5,663 bases of DNA from Desulfobulbaceae bacterium (GCA_003517965.1 DOZO01000037.1:1-5663); one strand, 5' to 3'; shown: positions 1-4,715, counted from the stretch's first letter. Made by a program: numbers and translations. The notes: generated from the letters alone by a model not told the origin.

Positions 1-177
1 GTTGATTTGCCGGATTTGCTCGGAGTCGTTTTGCTCCCCGTCCCGGGAATCTCGCCTGACCTGATCAGGGTGATGGATCTTGACCAGCGCGCGGTGGTGT
101 TTCTTGATTTCCTTGAGCGAGGCCCTCTCGTCGAGGCCGAAGACCTTCAGCGCGGCCTGCAATTCCTGATAAGTCAT
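1..177 (-). CDS. J-domain (DnaJ-like) protein, N-terminal part
   Basis: The first 59 codons are visible on the minus strand; the gene runs off the left edge of the window. The translation is a J-domain: a predicted helix II rich in basic residues (about residues 20-34, SLKEIKKHHRALVKIH) is followed by the diagnostic HPD triplet at residues 36-38, then a charged segment ending in an EQIRQIN-type start of helix III. J-domain proteins use HPD to stimulate the ATPase of an Hsp70 (DnaK) partner in the cytoplasm. The J-domain sits at the very N terminus, but whether glycine-rich, zinc-finger or membrane regions follow cannot be seen, so this is not called dnaJ itself. The ATG at 177 is preceded by AAAAAGGATGATG; that AAGGA overlaps the end of the upstream methyltransferase gene, which ends 7 bases before this start. 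Co-transcription and coupled translation are likely. Confidence 0.85.
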   Translation of the reverse strand, partial: MTYQELQAALKVFGLDERASLKEIKKHHRALVKIHHPDQVRRDSRDGEQNDSEQIRQIN

Positions 178-184
178 TGATGCA

Positions 185-808
185 TCATCCTTTTTCTGCT
201 CGGACCACGACAAAGCCGCCTCGGCCATGACCTTCAAGCACCTGTCCGGCCAATGCTTGCTCCGGCAGCAGGGTCTGCCGCCAAAGAAGGGACCCGAAGC
301 CTGCTGCTCGCAGGGCCTTTTCCAGATCGGTTGGAGAATGGAACCTGGCCTGCCGGTAAAAGCGGCTCTTCTTCTGTCCCAGACGGTATTCTTTGCCCAG
401 CCAGCTTTCCCGGTCGATAAAACCGAGGAGCAGGCAGGCCCGTGGCCCAAGCACCCGGTATACCTCCAGAAGAGAGAGAGCCAGGTCATCAAGGAAACAA
501 TCAACGGTTGCCATCAGGGCGAAATCGAAAAGGCCGCTCGCCATGGGCAAAGTCTCCGCTATCCCCTGAACTACCGTAACCCCTCTGGCCTTAGCGATTT
601 TCGCCATTGCCCGGACCGGTTCCACCCCCAGTCCGATCCCAAGCGGCGCGGCGAAACGGCCGGTGCCGACCCCGATCTCTATGCCTTTGCTGCCGCTGGG
701 CAGAAGTGTGCGGATCGCGGCCAGTTCGGCCTGGTAGGGGGCTGGATGCCGGGCAAACCAGTCATCGTAAACCTTTGCCTGACAGGTAAAGGGGTTTGGT
801 TCGTGCAT
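185..808 (-). CDS. Class I SAM-dependent methyltransferase (Methyltransf_11/UbiE type)
   Basis: This encodes about 207 residues with a Rossmann-type methyltransferase core. Counted from the ATG at 808, motif I is GIEIGVGTGRF (about residues 42-52), the ribose-binding acidic residue is the Glu of GVEP (about 63), and the motif III/IV region reads FDFALMATVDCFLDD (about 94-108). The length and the FIDRESWLGKEY segment after the core match a group of small, stand-alone methyltransferases of unknown substrate common in deltaproteobacteria. Start choice is uncertain. The ATG at 808 gives the usual N terminus (NPFT..A..YDDWF.RH) but has no clear ribosome binding site. A TTG at 832 adds 8 residues and has AAAGGA 4 bases upstream, but it lies inside a 7-bp hairpin (818-836). 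The gene precedes the J-domain gene with a 7-base gap and is probably in its operon. The substrate cannot be read from the sequence. Confidence 0.85.
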   Translation of the reverse strand: MHEPNPFTCQAKVYDDWFARHPAPYQAELAAIRTLLPSGSKGIEIGVGTGRFAAPLGIGLGVEPVRAMAKIAKARGVTVVQGIAETLPMASGLFDFALMATVDCFLDDLALSLLEVYRVLGPRACLLLGFIDRESWLGKEYRLGQKKSRFYRQARFHSPTDLEKALRAAGFGSLLWRQTLLPEQALAGQVLEGHGRGGFVVVRAEKG

Positions 809-817
809 TTTTAGTTT

Positions 818-836
818 CGAGTTGCGAGACAACTCG
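818..836. repeat. Small inverted repeat at the methyltransferase 5' end
   Basis: CGAGTTG (818-824) and CAACTCG (830-836) are perfect reverse complements around a 5-base loop. On the minus-strand transcript the hairpin would contain the candidate TTG start at 832 and lies just after AAAGGA. It could be a chance palindrome, an intergenic repeat unit, or a weak translational brake. Confidence 0.5.
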
Positions 837-1194
837 TCCTTTACGGATAATGACAGAAACTGCCGCTAACTGCCGGTAATGGCCAGGAAACAGGAGAGGA
901 ACGTCTATGCTATTTAAAGTTCCAAGCTGTCCACCAAACAATTTCAAGGAGCATCCCATAACCCTCGGTTTATTGTCAATACAAAAGGGAGCGGCTATTT
1001 CGGGGAACTCCTGGGGAGTGACTTTCGGACATTCGCTCATTTAAACCTACCAGACTGTCTGCTGGGCTGAGACTGTTGCGCATGTCTCCGCCCAGCGGCG
1101 CCACGGATTGTGTCGCAGGGTAGTTTTGCTCTGGACAGCACCATTTTGCTGCGGTAATTTGCTGGTTCGTCGTCTGCGGATAACCGTTAGTGTC
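833..1194. other. Intergenic stretch without a convincing gene
   Basis: No gene is well supported here. On the minus strand a frame is open from an ATG at 1040 to 762, preceded by GGTAGG, but its 92-residue product matches no family I recognise and its last 24 codons overlap the methyltransferase in another frame. A consensus TTGACA lies on the minus strand at 979-974 without a fitting -10 box. At about 1124-1163 the plus strand carries TTTTGCT (1124-1130), TTTTGCT (1144-1150) and TTTGCT (1158-1163) as spaced direct repeats. The region may be decayed sequence; no RNA gene was recognised. Confidence 0.5.
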
Positions 1195-1253
1195 GGACGA
1201 TGGGGACGCTGGTTCGATGGGACGATGGGGACGCTGGTTCTAAAACAACTTAA
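1195..1253. repeat. Direct copies 1 and 2 of a GGACGATGGGGACGCTGGTTC repeat (20-base core)
   Basis: The core GACGATGGGGACGCTGGTTC occurs at 1196-1215 and again at 1221-1240. The second copy continues with TAAAACAACTTAA to 1253. From 1219 to 1253 the sequence is identical over 35 bases to 1257-1291, a period of 38. The array ends in an inverted copy (next entry). The pattern resembles REP/MITE-like intergenic elements; I recall similar GGGGACG...CGTCCCC sequences near Y1 (REP-associated) transposase genes in deltaproteobacteria, but no transposase is in this window. Confidence 0.8.
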
Positions 1254-1258
1254 CAAGG

Positions 1259-1323
1259 GACGATGGGGACGCTGGTTCTAAAACAACTTAATAAGTTCAC
1301 TTAGAACCAGCGTCCCCTTCGTC
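1259..1323. repeat. 65-base palindromic element (REP/MITE-like) next to the lysR stop
   Basis: Positions 1259-1281 and 1301-1323 are reverse complements at 22 of 23 bases (core GGGGACGCTGGTTCTAA against TTAGAACCAGCGTCCCC). At the centre, AACTTA (1285-1290), one A, and TAAGTT (1292-1297) form a second perfect palindrome with the same axis at 1291, so the whole 65 bases can fold into one long hairpin with a small internal bulge (AAC/CAC). Its right end lies 9 bases from the lysR stop codon. On the minus strand it could stop or stabilise the lysR transcript, but no U-tract follows, so it is not a standard intrinsic terminator. A mobile REP or MITE unit is the preferred reading. Confidence 0.8.
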
Positions 1324-1332
1324 TTCTGGTGC

Positions 1333-2250
1333 TCAGGCCCTTTCAGGTAAAAGGCCCGGCTGGGCATCCATCTTCATCTTGCTGACAATGTGGATAAATT
1401 CCTGCTGGAATACCGGAATATGGCTATTTCTTAAAAAAGCGGCGTACCAGGTCACCGGCAGGCCGCCTTTGCCGATGGGCCGGGCAATGATTCTGTGTGT
1501 TTCAAGGGTGCCGCTGATGGCCCAGCGCGGCATGATCCCGAGCCCGAAGCCCGAGGCCACCATTTCGACAATAGCCTGGGGCTGACCCACCGGCATGAAC
1601 CGTTTGGGCTCTATCCCTTTCGGCTTGAGGAGTAGCTGATAAAAGCGGCTGGCCCCTTTCTCGGCATGAGAGATCAGATTGTAGTCGCCGAAATCCTCAT
1701 AGCGGATAAAGGCGCGGGCGCGCAAGGGATGATCGGCGGACATGATGCAAACCAGTTGATCGGCAAAAAGCGGCTGAGAGGCATGCTGGTCGTCCGGCTC
1801 GGCTGTGGCGGTGATGACGAAGTCGAACTTCTTGCTCGCGAGATCGGCGGCCAGATCGCGGCAGGTGCCGATCTCAAACTCGATGTTGGGGAATTTCTTC
1901 TGGAAGACCCGCACCGCGCCGGGCAGCCACTTGTAGCAGAAGACGCACTGGACGCCGACTTTGAGTTCTCCCTGTTCGCCGGAAACGGTCCTGGCGATTT
2001 CAAGCTCCGCATCCTCAAGGGTCTGGATGACCTGTTTCGCCGATTCCAGAAGTTTTCTGCCGACAGGGGTGAGGAGCATGACCTTCCGGGTCCGGAAAAA
2101 AAGAGCGGCCTGCAGCTTGTCTTCAATATCCTTTAGCTGCTGGCTGAGGGCGGACTGGGAGAGAAAGAGCCTTGCCGCCGCCTTGGTCATGTTGCCGGTT
2201 TCGGCAATGGCGGCGATCATCCTGAGATGCTTGATTTCCAAATGTTGCAT
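1333..2250 (-). CDS. LysR-family transcriptional regulator, MetR-like
   Basis: This 305-residue protein has the full LysR length. The N-terminal winged helix-turn-helix is at about residues 4-63, with a typical recognition region AAARLFLSQSALSQQLKDIE (about 24-43) and the wing FFRTRKVMLLTPVGRKLL. A linker helix follows, then the two-lobed periplasmic-binding-protein-like effector domain (about 92-295). Its opening strand and helix, VGVQCVFCYKWLPGAVRVFQ, resembles E. coli MetR (IECHSCIQWLTPAL), as does the overall flow, so it belongs near the MetR branch. The effector need not be homocysteine. It is divergent from the carboxymuconolactone decarboxylase-like gene with 152 bases between start codons, the classic layout for a LysR regulator and its target. 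The ATG at 2250 has only a weak Shine-Dalgarno sequence (AGGTAAT). The stop lies next to the palindromic element at 1259-1323. Confidence 0.93.
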   Translation of the reverse strand: MQHLEIKHLRMIAAIAETGNMTKAAARLFLSQSALSQQLKDIEDKLQAALFFRTRKVMLLTPVGRKLLESAKQVIQTLEDAELEIARTVSGEQGELKVGVQCVFCYKWLPGAVRVFQKKFPNIEFEIGTCRDLAADLASKKFDFVITATAEPDDQHASQPLFADQLVCIMSADHPLRARAFIRYEDFGDYNLISHAEKGASRFYQLLLKPKGIEPKRFMPVGQPQAIVEMVASGFGLGIMPRWAISGTLETHRIIARPIGKGGLPVTWYAAFLRNSHIPVFQQEFIHIVSKMKMDAQPGLLPERA

Positions 2251-2276
2251 GCTGAATATTACCTGTGCTTATCGAT

Positions 2277-2306
2277 TTGATTATTTAAATTCATTTTACT
2301 TATAAA
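2277..2306 (+). promoter_or_regulatory. Predicted sigma-70-type promoter of the CMD-like gene
   Basis: TTGATT (2277-2282) and TATAAA (2301-2306) are separated by 18 bases, a good match to the housekeeping -35 and -10 boxes. The predicted start of transcription is near 2313, giving a leader of about 90 bases. The imperfect dyad TGATTATTTAAATTCA (2278-2293) lies over the -35 and spacer, and GGGGTCTCCCC (2307-2317) over the start point; either could be an operator for the divergent LysR protein. The assignment is by eye. Confidence 0.55.
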
Positions 2307-2327
2307 GGGGTCTCCCCTATTTTTCAA

Positions 2328-2385
2328 GCACAAACACTATGGCCAGCCGGGGGTGTCCCGGTGGCCGATCCCTTGTGCACCACAA
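2328..2385 (+). promoter_or_regulatory. Structured 5' leader with alternative hairpins
   Basis: A strong hairpin pairs GGCCA and CCGGG (2341-2345, 2347-2351) with CCCGGTGGCC (2357-2366), 10 bp with one bulged G and a 5-base loop. It is enclosed by GCACAA (2328-2333) pairing with TTGTGC (2373-2378). The same TTGTG (2373-2377) can instead pair with CACAA (2381-2385) just before the purine-rich ribosome binding site, so the two pairings are mutually exclusive. This may be regulatory or simply mRNA-stabilising; it matches no riboswitch class I know. Confidence 0.45.
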
Positions 2386-2402
2386 AAAAAGGAGACTCAC
2401 TC

Positions 2403-2942
2403 ATGGCATTGATCAGCACTGTTTCACCCGAAAAAGCGGAAGGCATTATCAAGGAAGGCTACGACATGTTTCTGGAAAGGGTCGGCATCATCCCCAAGCC
2501 CCTGGAAATGATGAGCGCCAGCCCGGCCCTCTTCGGCTTGCAGCTCAAAAGAATCGAGTATTTCTCGCAGCACCCGACCTTAAGCTTTGCCCTGCTGGCC
2601 CATATCCGCTACCTGGTGGCCCACAATCTCGGTTACGGCTTCTGCATGGATCTCAACCGGCATATCCTGAAGAAACAGGGGCTTGAAGATGAGGATATCC
2701 GCACTATTGAGGTCGATCCGTCTAAGTCGCTGCTCGAAGAAAAGGAAAACGCGATGCTCGCCTTCGTGGTCAGGGCGGTTAAGGCTCCCGGCGTCGGATT
2801 TGCGGAGGATATCCAGGGGCTCAAGGAGATGGGCTGGGAAGAGAGGGACATGGTGGACGCCCTGGCCCAGGGGGTGAGTATGATCGATCACGCGGTGATG
2901 ATGGAGGTTTTCCAAATGGACCAGCACTGCCTGGTCGGTTGA
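2403..2942 (+). CDS. Carboxymuconolactone decarboxylase/AhpD-like protein
   Basis: This encodes 179 residues, all-helical in style. The segment ALLAHIRYLVAHNLGYGFCMDLNRHILKKQGL (about 63-94) has the layout of the CMD/AhpD core helix pair (PF02627), in which family members carry CxxC followed by His four residues later. Here the first Cys position is Tyr78, Cys81 is kept, and the His position is Asn85. A peroxidase cycle needing two cysteines is therefore unlikely, and the true activity is unknown. The C-terminal half (LEEKENAMLAFVVRAVKAPG, then GWEERDMVDAL) fits the usual second repeat of the fold. The only other cysteine is Cys176. The ATG at 2403 is chosen because AAAAAAAGGAG ends 8 bases upstream; an in-frame GTG at 2361 lies inside a leader hairpin. 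It is divergent from, and probably controlled by, the MetR-like regulator, and is followed by a terminator. Confidence 0.82.
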   Translation: MALISTVSPEKAEGIIKEGYDMFLERVGIIPKPLEMMSASPALFGLQLKRIEYFSQHPTLSFALLAHIRYLVAHNLGYGFCMDLNRHILKKQGLEDEDIRTIEVDPSKSLLEEKENAMLAFVVRAVKAPGVGFAEDIQGLKEMGWEERDMVDALAQGVSMIDHAVMMEVFQMDQHCLVG

Positions 2943-2975
2943 TCGTGCCTGTTACGGGCATCCCCGGTTTGTTCC

Positions 2976-3005
2976 CCCGGCGGAAGCCCGCCGGGCTGTG
3001 TTTTT
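2976..3005 (+). terminator. Intrinsic terminator of the CMD-like gene
   Basis: CCCGGCGG (2976-2983), loop AAGC and CCGCCGGG (2988-2995) make a perfect 8-bp GC-rich stem, followed after CTGTG by five T (3001-3005). It begins 33 bases after the stop codon. Confidence 0.8.
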
Positions 3006-3071
3006 CGCTGGACACTCCATCGGATTGCAGGGTACATTTGCAAAAATGCGACGAGGGGTCGGAAGCATTCA

Positions 3072-3107
3072 ACCCGGTGCGGCAAGGGCCGCGCCGGGTG
3101 CTCCTTT
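3072..3107 (+). terminator. Second strong hairpin terminator
   Basis: ACCCGGTGCGGC (3072-3083), loop AAGG and GCCGCGCCGGGT (3088-3099) form a 12-bp stem with a single T-G wobble, followed by GCTCC and TTTT (3104-3107). It lies 66 bases after the first terminator. It could be a backup, the end of a short RNA between the two, or an attenuator if the sigma factor promoter lies upstream of it. The T-run is on the plus strand only. Confidence 0.75.
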
Positions 3108-3140
3108 TGCGTTTGATCTCAAATTAGGAAGAGAAGAAAA

Positions 3141-3152
3141 ATGGGGGGGTAA
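3141..3152 (+). other. Three-codon leader frame containing a G7 tract
   Basis: AGGAA (3126-3130) precedes ATG at 3141, which reads ATG GGG GGG TAA. The seven G are a homopolymer prone to slippage. A gain of one G would remove the stop and join this ATG in frame to the sigma factor reading frame through ATG at 3155. Expression of this leader is not shown by the sequence. Confidence 0.3.
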
Positions 3153-3178
3153 AAATGCCTCCCATGCTATTGGCGGAC

Positions 3179-3183
3179 AGGAG
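3179..3183 (+). promoter_or_regulatory. Ribosome binding site deciding the sigma factor start
   Basis: AGGAG lies 7 bases before a TTG at 3191. The upstream in-frame ATGs at 3155 and 3164 lack a proper Shine-Dalgarno sequence; only the G-run lies before 3155. The TTG start also gives the N terminus usual for ECF sigma factors. Confidence 0.6.
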
Positions 3184-3190
3184 ATGTATT

Positions 3191-3745
3191 TTGCTCAACT
3201 TCACCAGCATTTATGCGGAATTTTATCCGAAAATTTATCGTTACCTCAGCCACTTTGTTGGCAACATCAACGCCCCTGATCTAACTCAGGCCGTTTTCTT
3301 AAAGGTCGGCCAATCGCTTGACAGCTTCCGTGGTGAATGTTCTTTGGCCACCTGGATATATCGCATTGCAACCAACACCGCCTACGACCACACACTCTCT
3401 TCTCAGGAAAAACAAAGAAAGGTAGAACTGTTTTTCGATGACACGACGGTAGCGGATACCCTCCTTAATACCGCCATGCCTGAAATCGAATATATCCGTA
3501 GGGAGATGAACGATTGTATCCGTGGCCTTGTTGACCAATTGCCGGAGAATTATCGAACGGTCCTTCTCTTAAGTGAATTCGAAGAGTTCACCAACCCTGA
3601 GATTGCCGAAATTTTATGTTTGAGCGTTGATACCGTCAAAATCAGACTCCATCGCGCCCGCGCCAAGTTGCGGGAAGCCATGGAATACCATTGTAATTTC
3701 TATCATGATGAACGGAACGAACTTATGTGTGACCGTAAAACTTAA
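3191..3745 (+). CDS. ECF-type RNA polymerase sigma factor with Cys-pair tail
   Basis: From the TTG at 3191 this encodes 184 residues (196 if started at ATG 3155). Region 2 is at about residues 5-70: IYAEFYPKIYRYL, then DLTQAVFLKV and FRGECSLATWIYRIATNTAYD, the core polymerase- and -10-binding helices. Region 4 is at about 108-165: LVDQLPENYRTVLLLSEFEEF, followed by the helix-turn-helix NPEIAEILCLSVDTVKIRLHRARAKLRE that reads the -35 box. Regions 1.1 and 3 are absent, as in all ECF factors. After region 4 comes a short tail with Cys168 and Cys180 (C-x11-C) ending CDRKT. Cys50, Cys109 and Cys143 are also present. No membrane anti-sigma gene follows; the next gene, 124 bases downstream on the same strand, encodes a Cys-rich DGC protein that may be the partner. 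Two terminators upstream insulate it from the CMD-like gene. Its target promoter was not identified. Confidence 0.9.
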   Translation: MLNFTSIYAEFYPKIYRYLSHFVGNINAPDLTQAVFLKVGQSLDSFRGECSLATWIYRIATNTAYDHTLSSQEKQRKVELFFDDTTVADTLLNTAMPEIEYIRREMNDCIRGLVDQLPENYRTVLLLSEFEEFTNPEIAEILCLSVDTVKIRLHRARAKLREAMEYHCNFYHDERNELMCDRKT

Positions 3746-3781
3746 CGCTTGCCGCTAAAGAATATTTTCATGTGGGTGTAT

Positions 3782-3835
3782 CCATTGTCGGCCCCTCCCC
3801 GTCTATGGTGTCAGTAGCAGTCAATTGTACAATGG
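3782..3835. repeat. Inverted repeats in the sigma/DGC intergenic gap
   Basis: CCATTGT (3782-3788) and ACAATGG (3829-3835) are reverse complements 40 bases apart, and the right arm lies inside the perfect palindrome ATTGTACAAT (3824-3833). They sit 34 bases or more upstream of the DGC gene start and could be operator sites or a transcript hairpin. The evidence is symmetry alone. Confidence 0.4.
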
Positions 3836-3869
3836 AAGAAGAAAATTTAACAGGTGATGGAGGAGCGTT

Positions 3870-4385
3870 ATGGACGTAGTAAAGGGTTGTTGTGGGACAG
3901 GGATGGGGAGCGGCGGGACAGAAGCGGTAAACGGGTATGAGGTGGCAAGGATCGAGAAGGCAAAAAATAGCTGCTATCTCTGTGAGGATTACGCAGAGCG
4001 CCAAAAAACCAGACCTGTGGCAGTTATGTGCTGCGAAGGAGCATGCCTGCGGGGGGAGATTGCCCGCCAGGCTGCCAATATTTTATGCTATTCCCTGGCC
4101 AAAGAGAAAACCGCCAGGATTTGCCTGGGAGGAGCTTTTACCAAGAACACCGGCCAACGCAATTTGGTGCGCAATACCACCCGGCTCATTGCTCTGGAGG
4201 GATGTTTTGTCAACTGTTCGTCACGGATGATGAGTGGTGTGATTGAAGGACTGCTTCCGGAAGTCATAGTCGTTGACCAACTCTATGATTTCAATCGAGA
4301 ATTGTTCGGTATCGAGGAAATGCCTCCCGAACAAATACAAGCGCATGCCCGGAATGTTGCTCAACAGATAGCAGCTAATCTCTGA
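3870..4385 (+). CDS. DGC-domain, Cys-rich putative zinc-binding protein
   Basis: This encodes 171 residues with 11 cysteines at 7, 8, 35, 38, 54, 55, 59, 73, 85, 112 and 116. They fall in groups: GCCGTG at the N terminus, a CYLC pair (35-38), CCEGACLRGEIARQAANI (54-71), the isolated Cys85 in ARICLGG, and EGCFVNC (110-116). The order CCEGAC-RGE, then Cys-LGG, then EGC-x3-C matches the DGC domain (PF08859), named for a Asp-Gly-Cys motif that reads Glu-Gly-Cys here. The family's role is not firmly known; zinc or other metal binding is inferred from the cysteines. No signal peptide or membrane segment is seen, so it is probably cytoplasmic. ATG 3870 has GGAGGAG just upstream. Following the ECF sigma gene on the same strand, it may sense metal or redox state for it, but this is inference. 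A hairpin starts 11 bases after the stop. Confidence 0.82.
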   Translation: MDVVKGCCGTGMGSGGTEAVNGYEVARIEKAKNSCYLCEDYAERQKTRPVAVMCCEGACLRGEIARQAANILCYSLAKEKTARICLGGAFTKNTGQRNLVRNTTRLIALEGCFVNCSSRMMSGVIEGLLPEVIVVDQLYDFNRELFGIEEMPPEQIQAHARNVAQQIAANL

Positions 4386-4395
4386 TAGTCTGGAG

Positions 4396-4440
4396 ATCTA
4401 TCAGATGTCGAAAAACGAGTTTTTCAACACCCTGATAGAT
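4396..4440 (+). terminator. Long hairpin after the DGC gene, possible terminator
   Basis: ATCTATCAG (4396-4404) pairs perfectly with CTGATAGAT (4432-4440), and inside it TGT (4406-4408) and GAAAAA (4410-4415) pair with TTTTTC (4420-4425) and ACA (4427-4429), with loop CGAG and one mismatch. About 18 bp form in total. No U-tract follows the full hairpin, although U5 lies in the inner 3' arm. CTGATAG also occurs at 4382-4388, over the stop codon, giving an alternative pairing with 4398-4404. Confidence 0.5.
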
Positions 4441-4715
4441 ATGAAAAAGTGACATCGATTATTGAGCGGCCAGGCGCGGGCGGGTCATCACGGAAGGTGG
4501 GAATCCTACCTATGCAGAGGCCGATTGACGCGAAATACGGGCAAGAGAGCATCGCCGTATTTCGCGTCAAAGAAATGGTGGCTTCTGTTTGGTCAATGGC
4601 AAAAAATCTCGAACCAAAGGAATATATTTCCATAAGATGAGTCTTAGCCGGGAAAGGGAGAGGATTCCCCTCCCCCTGCGCACCCCTTTGAGTTCCACAT
4701 TCCCCAGAGGTCATA
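4441..4715. other. Intergenic, hairpin-rich region before phzF-like gene
   Basis: No gene is supported; the 63-codon frame from GTG 4449 has no ribosome binding site and no recognisable product. The stretch holds a 7-bp hairpin AGGTGGG/TCCTACC-like at 4495-4511 with loop AAT, a perfect 16-bp inverted repeat at 4525-4570, TTTGGT/ACCAAA (4588-4593, 4613-4618), GGAA/TTCC around TATAT (4619-4631), and GGGAG/CTCCC (4656-4660, 4670-4674). A promoter for the PhzF-family gene is expected here but no clear one was found. Confidence 0.5.
4525..4570. repeat. Perfect 16-bp inverted repeat with 14-base loop
   Basis: TTGACGCGAAATACGG (4525-4540) and CCGTATTTCGCGTCAA (4555-4570) are exact reverse complements around GCAAGAGAGCATCG. 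No T-run follows on the plus strand (AGAAATGG) and none precedes it for the minus strand, so a simple terminator is not favoured. A protein-binding site, a recombination site, a small mobile repeat or the core of a structured RNA are all possible. Confidence 0.85.

Noticed and set aside
954..979. Promoter for the methyltransferase on the minus strand (TTGACA at 979-974)
   Set aside because: The -35 is perfect, but the nearest -10-like TATGGG is only 13 bases away and the proper distance holds GGATGC.
1047..1256. 69-codon minus-strand frame
   Set aside because: Its start and first codons are made of the palindromic repeat units and the product has no recognisable pattern.
1195..1323. CRISPR array
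   Set aside because: The direct copies have unequal spacing, spacers of only a few bases, and an inverted copy; no cas gene is nearby.
2361..2402. Upstream GTG start for the CMD-like gene
   Set aside because: The GTG lies inside a strong leader hairpin without a ribosome binding site, while ATG 2403 has AAAAAAAGGAG at a good distance and gives the natural N terminus.
2339..2686. 115-codon frame starting at ATG 2339
   Set aside because: It has no ribosome binding site, its start is in the leader, and most of it overlaps the CMD-like gene in another frame with no family resemblance.
4466..4524. Possible cobalamin riboswitch or group II intron fragment around GGAAGGTGGGAATCC
   Set aside because: Only a short wording resemblance; the conserved core elements of the riboswitch are missing, no intron catalytic domain or reverse transcriptase is present, and the downstream gene has no link to B12.
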